Shown here piece after piece: positions 11,310-33,888 of a stretch of DNA of 64,000 bases. Position 1 is the stretch's first letter; every line of letters begins with the position of its first letter. The notes under the pieces are model-generated. The model did not search any database. It saw only the letters and a program-made list of their open reading frames with translations, and had not been told where the DNA came from. A program made the translations under genes and the position numbers. The stretch spans positions 1,060,001-1,124,000 of the forward strand of contig JABMCL010000732.1 of assembly GCA_018857735.1 (NCBI GenBank), read 5' to 3'. Source of the DNA: Alviniconcha marisindica (taxonomy: Eukaryota > Mollusca > Gastropoda > Provannidae).

Positions 11310-12030
11310 TTTATTTTGCTGTATTGATTGTTGCTGTTTTTGTCATCAGGGACAGATTTGTAAAAAAAACAAGAAAAAAAAACACTTGCGTTTAAATCAT
11401 AATCCGTGGATAATAATGTATTATCATCATCTCTCTCAGTTAAACTTTACTTGCTTTCGTGTGACAAAAAACACACACACACTTTCCATGACTGTTTCCT
11501 GGAACCAGCGAAGCGTACGATCCACATGGTTTTGAATGAAGGGATCAGTCCTTTCCTTCTAGGGGCGAGCTTTTCTCGCTTCATTTCGTGGTATTGAACT
11601 ACTTAATGCAGTGCAAAGTACGTTATGTTTCATTTATTGATCTGTCTGCGTGCCATGCGCCGAGCTTGTTCGTTATCCCTTCTGCACAACACAACACGAC
11701 ACGACACAACACAACACACTCAGCATAGCTTATCGGGGAAGTAACAATAGCCAGTGTGTGCAAAGCGAGACAGGTGCGGTGCGGCACCGGCAGGAAGGTG
11801 TGCAGGACAGACGTGCAGTGGGCACCGAATAACCTTAGGCCTGTTACAGACCGTGGGGGCAGAAGAAAGGAAACGAGGTGTTTCCTGACGTCAGTCATAT
11901 TCTGCAGTGTCATTGTCTGCCGGCTGACTGGCTGGTTCAACAGATTGTTTGCTGATTTCATGTTTTATTTTATTTTAATTTTACCTGCTTTGTTTGCGCT
12001 CTCTCTGTGTTTTCTTCTGCCCCCTCTGAG
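11310..12030. other. Unique sequence, no gene seen
   Basis: Contains an ACAACACAACACGAC pentanucleotide-like run near 11687-11718. No exon could be supported on either strand. Confidence 0.4.
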
Positions 12031-12032
12031 AG

Positions 12033-12161
12033 AGTAAGTGAGTGTGTGTTTGTGTGTGTGTGTGTGTGTGCGTGCGGGGTGCGTGCTGTGGGGGGTGGTG
12101 TGGTGGAGTGTGGGGTGTGTGTGTGTGTGTGTGTGTGTGTGGTGAGAGAGAGAGAGAGAAG

Positions 12162-12233
<72 letters not shown>

Positions 12234-12365
12234 AAAGAGAGAGAGTAAGGAGTGTGTGTGTGTGTGTGTGTGTGTGTGGTGATGAGAGAGAGAGAGAGAG
12301 GGAGAGAGAGAGAGGAGGAGAGAGAGAAGAGGAGAGAGAGAGAGAGAAGAGAGGGGTGGGGAGGA

Positions 12366-12407
<42 letters not shown>

Positions 12408-12446
12408 GAGAGAGAGAGAGAGAGAGGGGAGAGAGAGAGAGAGAGA

Positions 12447-12515
<69 letters not shown>

Positions 12516-12516
12516 A
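12033..12516. repeat. (GT)n/(GA)n compound microsatellite
   Basis: Alternating blocks of GT and GA dinucleotides, about 480 bp. The GA part is pure purine on the + strand. Confidence 0.95.
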
Positions 12517-12835
12517 ATAACTGCAAGGAGAGTCGCAGCCGGAAAGGTATTAGGTTATCTAGATTATCTCTGATTAAAACCCACGGTGACGTCAATTCCT
12601 GACGGATTTCTTTTTCTCTCTTTTTGCCACTCTGACTTATCAGCACGCAAATACACTGAATAAAACCTTTCTTTCGGCAACACTGGCTATATTCAGGCAT
12701 CAACACTAATTATGTTTCAACACCTGTGCTTTGAGGGCATGGCTTGTGTTCAACACTACTAGCTGTTCTTGTGAGATTCTGTTAACGTTAAGCCGTCCCC
12801 GAAGAGATATTGGCGGCCACCGAGATCCCCTGGGG

Positions 12836-12976
12836 TGGAATGGGGAAAGAGGGTGGGGAAGGGGGGGGGGGCTCGAATGTGGGGGGGGGTCGGCGGCTGG
12901 GGGGGGGGGGGGGGAGGGGAGAGAAAATTTGGGTCTCACGGCTAAGTTGCACAGGGGGGGGGGGGGGGGGGGGGCC
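12836..12976 (+). repeat. G-rich tracts
   Basis: Several runs of 8-20 guanines within 140 bp, separated by short spacers; quadruplex-prone. Confidence 0.88.
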
Positions 12977-13009
12977 CTGGGTTCGATACTCAGCTCTGTA
13001 CTTTGTCTA

Positions 13010-13600
13010 CTGGTCTGATCGGGACACTGGACTGAGCGTCTAGTCTGTCGGGGGATACTGGACTAGGCGTCTGGTCTAACGGGGACAACGGACTGAGCGC
13101 GTAGTCTGGCGGGGACACCGGATTGAGCGCGTAGTCTGGCGGGGACACCGGATTGAGGATCTAGTCCGACGGGTTATTTAACGGACTGCGCGTCAAGTCT
13201 GGCAGGGACACCGGACTGAGGGTCAAGTCTGGCAGGGACACCGGACTGAGGGTCAAGTCTGGCAGGGACACCGGACTGAGCGTCTAGTCTGGCAGGGACA
13301 CCGGACTGAGCGTCTAGTCTGGCAGGGACACCGGACTGAGCGTCTAGTCTGGCAGGGACACCGGACTGAGCGTCTAGTCTGGCAGGGACACCGGACTGAG
13401 CGTCTAGTCTGGCAGGGACACCGGACTGAGCGTCTAGTCTGGCAGGGACACCGGACTGAGGGTCAAGTCTGGCAGGGACACCGGACTGAGCGTCTAGTCT
13501 GGCAGGGACACCGGACTGAGCGTCTAGTCTGGCAGGGACACCGGACTGAGCGTCTAGTCTGGCAGGGACACCGGACTGAGCGTCTAGTCTGGCAAGGAAA
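13010..13600. repeat. 30-bp minisatellite, about 19 copies
   Basis: Highly regular unit GGCAGGGACACCGGACTGAG followed by CGTCTAGTCT. The middle (13200-13590) is nearly identical from unit to unit. The left edge is more diverged, so amplification has been most recent in the centre and right. The reverse-strand 161-codon frame (a ten-residue LDAQSGVPAR-like repeat) is a by-product of the 30-bp period. Confidence 0.95.
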
Positions 13601-13614
13601 ACCGAAACCTGTTG

Positions 13615-13816
<202 letters not shown>

Positions 13817-14209
13817 CCTCTTCTTTTTTCAGTTCCGCTGGCCGATGTTTAATATTAAAAAACAATTCGTCTTTGGTTCCTTGGGCCGTTGAAGAAGAAT
13901 TAAAACAATAAATAATCTGGTCTCTGGTTCACCGAACGAGACTGAACGTAATGGAAATCTTGTGGCCTGTGTCGATTAAACAGTGTTGTTGTTGGTCGCT
14001 TTTTTTTATATAGCGCTGTGCCTTGTCGCGTGTGATTCTAAACGAGTGATTGTTGCTTTTTATAGTTCGTTTTTGAATATCCACCGAAGTGGAGTGCTTA
14101 CAGTCCTGTTTGGTTGTTACATGGCTGGTGCCACGTGCAACTGTTGCCGACTGGAAGCATTCTGTGTACACCATACAACCATACACCACGTCATGTTGCT
14201 TAATGCAAA

Positions 14210-14440
14210 ACTACACACGTAGGGTGCACGCGTGTTTAGCTGTAACCTGCCACCTGCACTTTCGGCAGAATGACCGGGATCTTTTACGTGCTACTGTGGT
14301 AACACGGGGCTGGAACATATACCAAAATAACCTCAGCACGACCGTGGAGAAGAAAATTCCCCTGCAGCTCCTGCGGGGACTCGAACCTGCGACCTTTCGA
14401 TCACGAGTCCGGTGCTCCAACCACTGAGCTATCCCCGCTT
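14210..14440 (-). mobile_element. tRNA-headed SINE-like element 1
   Basis: Reading the minus strand from 14438: GCGGGGATAGCTCAGTGG (A box TAGCTCAGTGG), then about 30 bp later GGTTCGAGTCC (perfect B box), closing with CCCCGC complementary to the 5' GCGGGG. The tRNA-like head (14372-14438) has a poor anticodon stem and is followed by a non-tRNA body with GTAAAAGATCCCGG and GAAAGTGCAGGTGGC. This is the layout of a Pol III-transcribed SINE rather than a functional tRNA gene. The body family is not identified here. Confidence 0.8.
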
Positions 14441-14739
14441 CCGTCAGTGCCTTGACTGACCACAATCAGAACCCTCGTCCATTGTGACAGCGGTCATCTC
14501 GGCTGACCAAGGCCGCCGACTGTGGCGGCATTTTGATTGTGTTGGCTGTGCTGGTAGTGAGTGGTGTCTGGTATCTGGTCAGTCCCGGCCGGCCGGTGGT
14601 ACCACTTGTTGCTCGCTGACAGCCACACCAGATAACCGCTCGCTTCCTTCTCGCACCCCCTGATTAATTCCCTTCCTTAATGAGGCTCGACGGGAAGCAG
14701 CTATTTATAGGTCACGTGCACCGCCATGTTTTCTTACCC

Positions 14740-14740
<1 letters not shown>

Positions 14741-14774
<34 letters not shown>

Positions 14775-14782
14775 CCCCCCCA
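14741..14782. repeat. Poly(C) tract
   Basis: About 40 consecutive cytosines with one or two breaks. Confidence 0.93.
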
Positions 14783-14934
14783 CACCCACGCTTCCTCCTT
14801 CCCCTAGCCCGCCACCTGTCGAACTTTTGACCCTCTGAACTTTAGCTGTATGGAGAGAACATGCCAGCCATGCGACACGGTCAAGTGCGCTCCGCACTAA
14901 GTTGCTCACCGCTTTATGCTGCTGGGTGATACTA

Positions 14935-15310
14935 ATCAACAGATTCGTTGTCGTTGCATTTTGGCGACACTGCCAATTGTTACTGTGAAGTGGTTCATTG
15001 TCGTCACATTTTGGTCGTTTCGCCGCCGTGTATGGTTTTGGTGATACTATGAACAGCGTCGTTGTCGTAAAAGTTTGGTCTCTCGTCGCCTTGTACGGTG
15101 TTGGTGATAATATGAACAGAACCGTTGTCGTCAGATTTTGGTTTTCATCGCTGAGCATGGTGTTAGTGATAATACGAACGGCGTCGTTGTCGTCATGTTT
15201 CGGTGGCAGGCTCAGCTGAAGGCTGGTCAGCCGTTGTTCACTGCCGTGCACATTGTTGGTGATGATGCTAATATCATAAAAGATTCGTTGTCGTCACATT
15301 TGGTGGCATG
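14935..15310. repeat. Degenerate minisatellite, about 65-75 bp unit
   Basis: Five or so diverged copies containing CGTTGTCGTCA and TTGGTGATAATATGAAC motifs. It is old compared with the neighbouring arrays. Confidence 0.7.
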
Positions 15311-15608
15311 GTCAGATGGACCCTATCCAAGTCGGTTTAGCCACCGTGTCAGTGCAGTGCCGATGATGGAGTGAGCAGATTGACGACGTGTGACGGACAG
15401 GTCTGCCAAACCTATGGCTATGGCCTCAATGGTTATGACCCTGTTTGTCTTATGTAACGTAATATAATAATAACAATGTACATTTATCGTGCGCTCATCA
15501 ACGCCCTGAGTGCTCATATGATACGTATTAACCTAAATACAATATTCTATGTACACGTAGAGTACAGTCCTACCAAAACAATTTACATAAAATAGTATAT
15601 GGAAACAC

Positions 15609-15651
15609 ACACACACACGAACGCACGCACGCACGCACCCCGCACGCACCA

Positions 15652-15699
<48 letters not shown>

Positions 15700-15722
15700 C
15701 ACACACACAACACACACACAAA
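15609..15722. repeat. (GCAC)n/(CA)n microsatellite
   Basis: Tetranucleotide GCAC run flanked by short CA runs. Confidence 0.95.
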
Positions 15723-15774
15723 AAACCCCCGCTTTTGGTTTTAATTTGTGGGGCAAAAATTTTGTGAGAAGGGG

Positions 15775-15975
15775 AAAGGTTTTTCAGTTGGCTTTAAAAG
15801 ATACGGGGTTTGAAGTTCTAAGGTCTTGTGGGAGTGAATTCCAAACGTGGGGTCCAAAGCAAGAGAAAGTGCGAAAGCCATGAGTCTTGCGTTTGTATTG
15901 ATGGATTTTCAGCATGCGGATGTCAGAAGAAGAGCGAATGTTACGGGTTCTGTCATTTGGAATGGAACAACACAC
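15775..15975 (-). mobile_element. LINE fragment, 3' end of a reverse transcriptase ORF
   Basis: The minus strand encodes KTHGFRTFSCFGPHVWNSLP followed by QDLR. This corresponds to the conserved C-terminal end of non-LTR retrotransposon polyproteins, usually G-x-R-(S/A)-F-x-x-x-(A/G)-P-x-x-W-N-S-L-P. Only this segment is present, so it is a dead, heavily truncated copy. The clade cannot be decided from so short a piece. Confidence 0.7.
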
Positions 15976-16239
15976 TCACAGCAGTCATTCCGTCGATTTA
16001 GATTTATGGTCTGTTTTATGGATAATTTTAAAAGAATCGACTGTTTAAAATCATGAAAACCGACCATGAGCGCTGCCATTTTGACTACGTCTGTGACGTC
16101 ACGAACGCGGCTGCTGCGGGCCTGTGTGGCGGAAGTGTACATTACATCACGGGTGAACGTTTTTCTGCTCTTCATTGGTAAAGAGCGATCCAACGTGGCT
16201 GCGCCCCGTTGAGCTCAAGGGGAGATATTGGAATTTTAG

Positions 16240-16780
16240 TTTTTACATTTTTAGGCCGGCTTGCTCCTTCGCCCTTTAACGTATAATAGTAATGACTTTT
16301 TTTGAAATGTTCTGTATGCTGCCCTCTCCATTCTGAAGACCTGCAGTTGCAATTTTAAAATCCTTTCAAACTGACATTCAAACAGGCATAATAAACCCCC
16401 TTTAAATTTTCTACAATTTTAAATTTAAAAAAATAACCCTTTACTTTCTGACATAAATTTCACATACATTCATTCTATATACCTTACATTTACGACTATC
16501 ATATACATGGACATAATATAAACCCTTTACTTTACTAACCCATCAATACATGTACATAAATATACCATTTACTTTACTGACATATAATACAGTACATACT
16601 TTTACCATTTACATTTTCTGACATATAATAATGTACAAAAAAATACATAATACCATTTACATTTACTGACATATCATATACAAGCAATCGCATGATACAT
16701 ACTCAATAAACTGCACTAATCTACTCGTTTATCTACTCAGCGGACTTTCTGGGGGATTCTTTTGTTTGCTCGACAGCATT
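16240..16780. repeat. AT-rich degenerate tandem region
   Basis: From about 16430 to 16720, loosely repeated blocks of TACATTTACTGACATATAAT type with a spacing of about 60 bp. Flanking parts are AT-rich without recognisable genes. Confidence 0.6.
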
Positions 16781-16794
16781 CTCCGCTACATTTC

Positions 16795-16920
16795 CCTCCG
16801 TAATGCAGCCGCTAACACCGTAGCAAACATTTCATGCAGCCGCTAACACCGAGCAAACATTTCATGCAGCCGCTAACACCAGAGCAAACATTTCATGCAG
16901 CCGCTGACACTATAGCAAAA
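16795..16920. repeat. 28-bp minisatellite, 4 copies
   Basis: Four units of ATGCAGCCGCTAACACC followed by GAGCAAACATTTC, nearly identical. Confidence 0.88.
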
Positions 16921-17104
16921 ATTGAGTAAAAGTGGAATTGCAAAATGTGCATTGAACTTTTGCATTTCCAAATTTTATCAACCAAGCTGGTGACGCAATT
17001 TCTGTGTGTGTGCGAGACTATATTATACGTAGAGTCTGGATGCTGATTAGCTATACAGCAGCCTGGTAGCCTGTTGAACTAGCCCGTCTAGACTGGACCT
17101 CGAA

Positions 17105-17366
<262 letters not shown>

Positions 17367-17656
17367 ATGGATGAAAGAATTATTTCACTGTATGAAACTT
17401 TCAATCTCTCTCTAAACACCACTTTGAAATCTATATTATGAACATGTAAAAGGTAATAGATGGATGTACTTTAATGGATCTCTTATACGTGCGTCAAGAG
17501 ACAAGATGCTTTACAATTAACGCACACGTTGTTAGTTGTCAATAACAAAACCCACACGAAGGAGTAGCGAAAGAGGAGATTGAAGGGGGAAGTAGGGTGG
17601 GGGGGGGGGGAGAGTGGCGTCGACATTTTTGGTGCTTTAACGTCTTTGACTGTCCT

Positions 17657-17707
17657 GAGGTGACCCCGGTGCGGTTGACAGGACGTTAAAATCCAGTTAT
17701 TAACCTG
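17657..17707 (+). repeat. Short dispersed element E2
   Basis: TGAGGTGACCCCGGTGCGG then GACAGGACGTTAAAATCCAG, among the best-preserved copies of this family in the window. Confidence 0.85.
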
Positions 17708-17727
17708 ACTTACAATACTAGCCCTCT

Positions 17728-17978
<251 letters not shown>

Positions 17979-18254
17979 AGCATACTGACTATACAAAGCT
18001 TTATAACCAGACTGAAGAATCTCAGTACACTACAATACACGTTCAGTAGGGACCACTGATGGGTCCACCACGAGATGAGCCCCACCTCGTCCACTGAGCC
18101 AGCGAGACAACTTCCCGGACATCAAGGGAACCCTGTAGATTGCATGTCATCTTGTCGGGTGTTTGTCTTTTGAAGAACGGTAAAATTGCAAGCTCAACCT
18201 AGTTCCGAAATTTGCGTCAAATTCTATGACTATGGCAAAGGGCAGGCCACTCAG

Positions 18255-18960
18255 AAAGATGGGGGGTAGGGGGTGGGGATGGGCGGGGAGAGGGGGTGGA
18301 GGGGGGGAGACAGAGGGGGTGGGAGAATAGCGGGGAGAGAGAGGGGAGATTGAGAGGAGAGGGGGGGGGGGGGACAGACAGAGGGGAGAAAGTGGGAAGT
18401 AAGTAAGTAAGTTGGTGTTTTACGCCCAGTCAACCGGTGCTATAAATATCAGGGCGGAGAAAGGGGGGAGGGGGGGGGGAGAGAAAGAAAGAGAGAGGGG
18501 GGGGCGGGGAGAGAGGGGAGAGATGGAGAGGGACTGGGAGAGGGGAGAGAAAGAGACAGAGAGGGGGAAGAGAGACAGGCGGGGAGAGAGAGGAGGGCAA
18601 AGAGAAAAGGGCGGGGAGATAGAGGGGAGAAAGAAGGGGTGAGAGAGAGAGAGAGAGAGAGGGCGGGGGAGAAATAAAGATACGGTAAGATAAGATAATA
18701 CTTCATTACACAAGGATAAAGATTTAAGCGCGAGTCAGCTTTTATTTTACAAATCTGTCCCTGATGCCAAACATAGCAACACACAATACATCAAACAAGA
18801 ATATAGAGGGGCGTGGAGAAGGAGGGGAGAAAGAAATAGGGGCAGGAAGAGAAAGGTGGTGGGAGAAAGGGGAGGACTGTGTGTGTGTTGGGGGGGGGGG
18901 AGCTGGGGGGGGGGGGGGGGGGAAGAGAAGTAAGCGATTTGTAACTGGCGTGTAGTGGAG
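18255..18960. repeat. Purine-rich (G+A) region with an E1 copy
   Basis: Almost pure G/A over 18255-18395, 18457-18670 and 18800-18935. An E1 module (GGTGTTTTACGCCCAGTCAA) lies at 18398-18456 in + orientation, preceded by an AAGTAAGTAAGT run. There is a G run at about 18890-18922. No gene. Confidence 0.85.
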
Positions 18961-19309
18961 CTATACTCAGTGACTCAGAGTCAGACTGGCACTTGGTCTG
19001 TTGTCACTCAGGCGTGACGGCCACCGCCGGCGACAGGTAGCAGTGACCATGTGTCCAGCCTGTCGGACAAAAGTCGGCTTGCGTGACCAGTCGACCTCTC
19101 ATTGCTCCCCCCCCACCCACCCACCCCACCCGCCCCTCCCCCTCCCAGTCCCCTTTGCCCCTCCTCCAACTTCATTATCATTCATCAGGGCAAACACGGG
19201 ACTGCCACTTACCAAGCCACCGCCAGGATCAGGTCCGCAACAGTCACTGAGTTGTTCAACAACTTTATCCACGCTGGTGAGGGGACCGGCCCACCCAACG
19301 CATTTACAC

Positions 19310-19472
19310 TACAGACTCTCTGTCTTTGTCTCTGTCTGTCTCTGTCTGTCTGTCTGTCTGTCTACCTGCTGCCTGCCTCTGTCTGTCTGTCTGTCTGTCT
19401 GTGTCTGTGTCTGTCTGTCTGTCTGTGTCTGTGTCTGTGTCTGTGTCTGTCTGTCTGTCTGTCTGCTCTCTG

Positions 19473-19535
<63 letters not shown>
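19310..19535. repeat. (TCTG)n and (CT)n microsatellite
   Basis: TCTG tetranucleotide block followed by a pure CT run. Confidence 0.95.
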
Positions 19536-19536
<1 letters not shown>

Positions 19537-19665
19537 CCCCCCTCCCCCAACCTGGCCTATCCAACACATCTACATTACAGACTCTCTTTGTCCCTGACCT
19601 AGTCTATCCAACACATCGACATTACAGACTCTCTTTATACTATATCCCTAACCTGTACTCTTTGT
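19536..19665. repeat. Short minisatellite next to a CT run
   Basis: CCAACACATCTACATTACAG followed by ACTCTCTTTG recurs about three times. A diverged copy, CCCAACGCATTTACACTACAG-like, lies before the CT run at about 19290, so the microsatellite probably expanded inside one unit. Confidence 0.75.
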
Positions 19666-19789
19666 GTCCGTGCTGGTCTGTCATTCATTAATTATTGGCC
19701 TGAAAAATCAAATGGGTCTGTATTGCTGTTTATGAAGAGGATTGTGGCTCTTATCGATATGAGCGCAAAGAATTCCTGGGGATCGGCTG

Positions 19790-20480
19790 GAGGGTGTGTG
19801 GGGGGCTGGGAGGGGGGAGCGGTGGGGGGGGGGGGGCATGGGAGGGAACGTGGGGAAGGGGGGGGGCTGCATGTCTTGTCCTGGGTGTTAAATATCAGAT
19901 AACCAACTAGCCACAAAGGCAGAATGAAGGTCGGGACGGAGTTACCCGCGGCAGACAACTGGCGATGGCCTAACACTTACCTGACAAACTTTAGCCAGCG
20001 AGCCAGTGCCGGGAGAAACGGGACAGGTTTATTTCCACCTGGTGGTGGTACGTGGCTGCTAGACGAACCCGGCAAGTTCGAGTCCGCTTCGGCTCACATT
20101 CATTTCTCTCAGTTCCAGAGTTGTGCATTGTGCTTTATGGAGCGTCTCAAGTTATGACTTTTTTTCTTTCTTCTTTTTTGTAGTTATTAATGACACATGA
20201 AAAAGCTCGCATCACTATAATTATCAGTTTTATTGCGATTATCTCTGGCGGTGAGAATGTGGTGTTAGGTACATGCAGTCTCATCCTAGATGCCCTCCAC
20301 CCTCTCCAACCCCACCCCACCCCCACCACACCCCCACCGCACCGCCTAGGATCCGAGTCCCGCCAGTACCACACGATGACAAGTCTGCGTCCGCTTAAGT
20401 CTGACTTTAAACAACACCGTCACAAAATGGACGACCATAGCCTAGATAGAGACGCTCTCCGAGTAGACGACACCCCCCTT
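19790..20480. other. Unique sequence with G- and C-rich patches, no gene seen
   Basis: G-rich patch at 19795-19870 and C-rich patch at 20285-20340. A GTTCGAGTCC B-box-like motif at about 20077 could be the remnant of a tRNA-like SINE head, but no matching A box was convincing. No exon was supported. Confidence 0.4.
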
Positions 20481-20483
20481 CCC

Positions 20484-20534
20484 ACACACTCACACACACA
20501 CACACACACACACACCACACACACACACACACCA

Positions 20535-20611
<77 letters not shown>

Positions 20612-20612
20612 A
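20484..20612. repeat. (CA)n microsatellite
   Basis: CA runs interrupted by CCA and GCAC blocks. Confidence 0.95.
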
Positions 20613-20768
20613 TTTGGAAAAAGCAAATAAATGAATGGCTCTACCACGTCATAGCAGAAATCACCACCTTAAGTGAACACACCACAGTAACTGACATCAG
20701 CACCATCAGCATCACCAACAAACAACCGGCAGTCGCGATCCGAAAACGAAGTTGGTCGAGCGTTTCAC

Positions 20769-20769
20769 A

Positions 20770-20842
<73 letters not shown>

Positions 20843-20980
20843 GCACGCACGCATACGCACGCACACGCACGCACGCACGCACTCACGCACTCACACGCAC
20901 GCACGCACGCACGCACTCACGCACTCACACGCACGCACGCACGCACTCACGCACTCACACGCACGCACGCACGCACACAC
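20769..20980. repeat. (CA)n/(GCAC)n/(ACTC) microsatellite
   Basis: Pure CA run, then a higher-order block in which GCAC repeats and CACTCACGCACTCA recur three times with a period of about 40-45 bp. Confidence 0.93.
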
Positions 20981-21161
20981 GAGCGTTTCAGTCACAGCTC
21001 ACAGCTGGAGTCCACGACAATGCCTGTTTATATCAATTATTACTAACGCAGTGAAAATGGTCCAATCTACTGGAACTAGAGTCGAACAGAATATCGCCTA
21101 AAGCTTGCTTTGTTCCATCCTTGTGGATGATGTTACAGTGATACTGGCAGCAGATAACGCC

Positions 21162-21162
<1 letters not shown>

Positions 21163-21193
<31 letters not shown>
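21163..21193. repeat. Poly(C) tract
   Basis: About 30 consecutive cytosines. The flanking unique sequence (20990-21600) holds no exon that I can support. Confidence 0.9.
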
Positions 21194-21604
21194 TCCTCCT
21201 CCCCTCCGTACAAATTGCACTGTCTCGTCAGTCACACCATTTCCCCAGTCAGCAAAGGCAGATAACTGTGGAGCCGGACAGCGGTCATTACTTGTGCAAC
21301 GTTAGCGTCATCGATGACATCACGAGGTGAGACGAGAGCGCCGATAACTGACTTTTTCCATCCTAATGGAGATGACTGCGACCAGTCTAACGCAGAATTA
21401 ATTCAGTCCAGGCTATAAACTTGTCTGTATGGGTTTCAAACACTGGAGTGTGAGGATGACTTGTAGTCGCCGTGTTCCGGCGTCGATCATGTGTACAGTT
21501 TGAATCACTGAATCAGAGCAACTGCTGTAACAAGAACGCTATGCTTCATTTCCACCTCTCCAGGACTGCGTCATGAATAGTACCGGCTTACAGCATAGTC
21601 CAGT

Positions 21605-21606
<2 letters not shown>

Positions 21607-21691
<85 letters not shown>

Positions 21692-21693
21692 GG

Positions 21694-21728
<35 letters not shown>

Positions 21729-21757
21729 GGGAGTGTGTGTGTGTGTGGGGGTGGGGC

Positions 21758-21811
<54 letters not shown>

Positions 21812-21812
21812 A
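21607..21812. repeat. (GT)n microsatellite
   Basis: Two long GT runs with TGGGAGTG interruptions. Confidence 0.95.
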
Positions 21813-21844
21813 TTTGGGGCTGTACTAGGCAAATATTTCATTCA

Positions 21845-23010
21845 TTACGGAAGACTGACACTTCAGGACTGACGCTGCAGGATTGACACTGAGGGTGACA
21901 GTGCAGGGCTGAGACTGACACTGCAGGATTGGCACAGTGGGTGACAGTGCAGGGCTGAGACTGACACTGAGGGTGACAGTGCATGGCCGAGACTGACACT
22001 GAGGGTGACAGTGCAGGGCTGAGACTGACACTGAGGGTGGCAGTGCAGGGCTGAGACTGATACTGAGGGTGACAGTGCAGGGCTGAGACTGACACTGCAG
22101 AATTGGCACTGAGGGTGACAGTGCAGGGCTGAGACTGACACTGCAGAATTGACACTGAGGGTGACAGTGCAGGGCTGACACTGACACTGCAGGATTGACA
22201 CTGAGGGTGACAGTGCAGGGCCTAGACTGACACTGTAGGATTAACAATTCAGGAATGACATTGCATGAGCGACAATGCATGATTCACGCTGCTGAACTAA
22301 CTCTGCAAGATTGACACTGCATGACTGACACCAGACTGACACTGCAGTTCTGACACTGAGACTGACACTACAGGACTAACACTGACTCTGTAGGACTGAC
22401 TGACTCTGAAACTGACACTTCAAGACTGACGCCGTACTGACACAGCAGGACTCACACCAAACTGACACTGCAGGATTGACACTAAAACTGACACATCAGG
22501 ACTGACACTAAGACTGACGCTGCAGGTTTGACACTAAGACTGATACGACAGGACTGACATCAGACTGACCCTGCAGGATTGACACTAAGAATGACACAAC
22601 AGGACCTGCACTGAGACTGATACTGCATGACTGACACTGTAGGGCCGACACTGCTGGAGAGACTGACACTGCAGGATTGACACTGACACTGCAGGACCGA
22701 CATTGCAGGAGAGACCGACACTGCAGGATTGACACTGAGACTGACACTGCAGGATTGACACTGAGACTGACACTGCAGGATTAATACTGCAGTACCGACA
22801 CTGCAGGAGAGACTGATACTGCAGGATTAAGACTGCAGTACCGACACTGCAGGAGAGACTGACATTGCAGCGGGATTGACGCTGAGACCGATACTGCAGC
22901 ATTGAGACTGACACCGACACTGCAGGACTGACACTGAAAGATTGACACTGAAGGACTGACACTGAAAGATTGACGTGACACTGCAGGACTGACACTCAAA
23001 CGATTGAGAT
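21845..23010. repeat. Large degenerate minisatellite, GACTGACACTGCAG type
   Basis: About 1.17 kb of short units built on ACTGACACTGCAGGA. From 21880 to 22220 they form a higher-order unit of about 40-55 bp with GAGGGTGACAGTGCAGGGCT; the right part is more degenerate. The reverse-strand frames of Ser-Val-Ser-Ala-Leu type are by-products. Confidence 0.92.
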
Positions 23011-23262
23011 CAAATAAGACTGGTTATTGTCCATGCTAATAGTGAATCATACATGGAAGTTTGTCTCATCTCTGCACGTTATAAACTCTCAATAGCCTAA
23101 TGACACTCAAAAGAGTGGACTGACACTGACAGCTGCACAAAGCTGACCGTTACAAATCACAGACACAAAGCGGCGCTGACACCAAGAAAGCGGTTAATGC
23201 CGGCCTGTTCCGATATTTTTTATGCAGTTCTGACGGTCAGTCTGTCCGGCCGGCGAGTGATT

Positions 23263-23459
<197 letters not shown>

Positions 23460-23499
23460 TAAGTTGTTGTTTTGTTGTTGTTGTTGTTGTTATTTTTTA

Positions 23500-23876
23500 A
23501 GGAAAGAAGAAGTACTAATTCAACAGCTGAGAGAGAGAGCACACCACCCACTGACATTTCAAGGGAAGTAAGTGCGTTATTATTATTACCTTTTTGGTCG
23601 CAACAATGCAGACATACAACTTGAACAAGCATTAGCGAAAAAAGTACGTACTATTGTCAAATGCGCGTGTTCCTCAACTGTAGGTGAAAGTAACACGAGC
23701 AGAATTATTTTCATATATGACTTTGAAACATTTTAGCAGACGACGAATCAAAACGGATGCTCTAAGTTTCAGTTTCTTGCTACTTCCGGCAGCATGGCGG
23801 CGATGAAAACAAAACGTTCCACGTAGATCTTTCCAAACTTGGGACTGTATTTGTATACATAACAGACAATTTTGTA
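23500..23876 (+). promoter_or_regulatory. Presumed METTL9 promoter and 5' UTR
   Basis: Non-repetitive sequence between the microsatellite and the METTL9 start codon. No TATA box is obvious. CTTCCGGCAGCATGGCGGCG near 23783-23802 joins an ETS-like core (CTTCCGG) to an ATGGCGGC sequence that resembles a YY1 site (consensus AANATGGCGGC). This combination is typical of TATA-less housekeeping promoters. The transcription start was not determined, and the ATG inside this motif opens a short upstream frame. Confidence 0.45.
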
Positions 23877-33431
<9,555 letters not shown>

Positions 33432-33459
33432 TAGCTGTGTTCTTGCATGTGCTGCAACA

Positions 33460-33819
33460 TTCATTTTACATACTTCACTGGCTACCAATAGTCTCAAGAA
33501 TCCAGTACAAAGTCGCAACTCGGTGCTACAATTCTTTCACTGAAAGTTACCCAGTGTATCTTTCTGAACTCCTGACTGTCTGTTATCCATCCAGAAAACT
33601 TCGCTCAATTTCTGACACAAAAACCTTCTGCATACCTTTCACAAAAACTAAGACCTTTGGACAACGAGCTTTTTCTTTCACGGGCCCGACACAGTGGAGC
33701 TCATTACTGTATGATGTTCGTCACTCAGCATCAACATCTTTCAAGCAAGCCTTAAAAACTTGCCTCTTCAAATCTGCATATAATTAATAAGACCCACCCC
33801 CACCCCCCCTCCACCCACC

Positions 33820-33888
<69 letters not shown>

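Noticed and set aside
13010..13600. Regular 30-bp repeats considered as a CRISPR array.
   Set aside because: No spacers: units are contiguous and the context is eukaryotic.
14372..14438. Functional tRNA gene.
   Set aside because: Weak anticodon stem and continuation into a SINE body.
20030..20100. tRNA-like B box (GTTCGAGTCC) as a third SINE head.
   Set aside because: No convincing A box or closing stem.
21825..22995. Reverse frames of Ser-Val-Ser-Ala-Leu-His-Cys type.
   Set aside because: GACTGACACTGCAG minisatellite.
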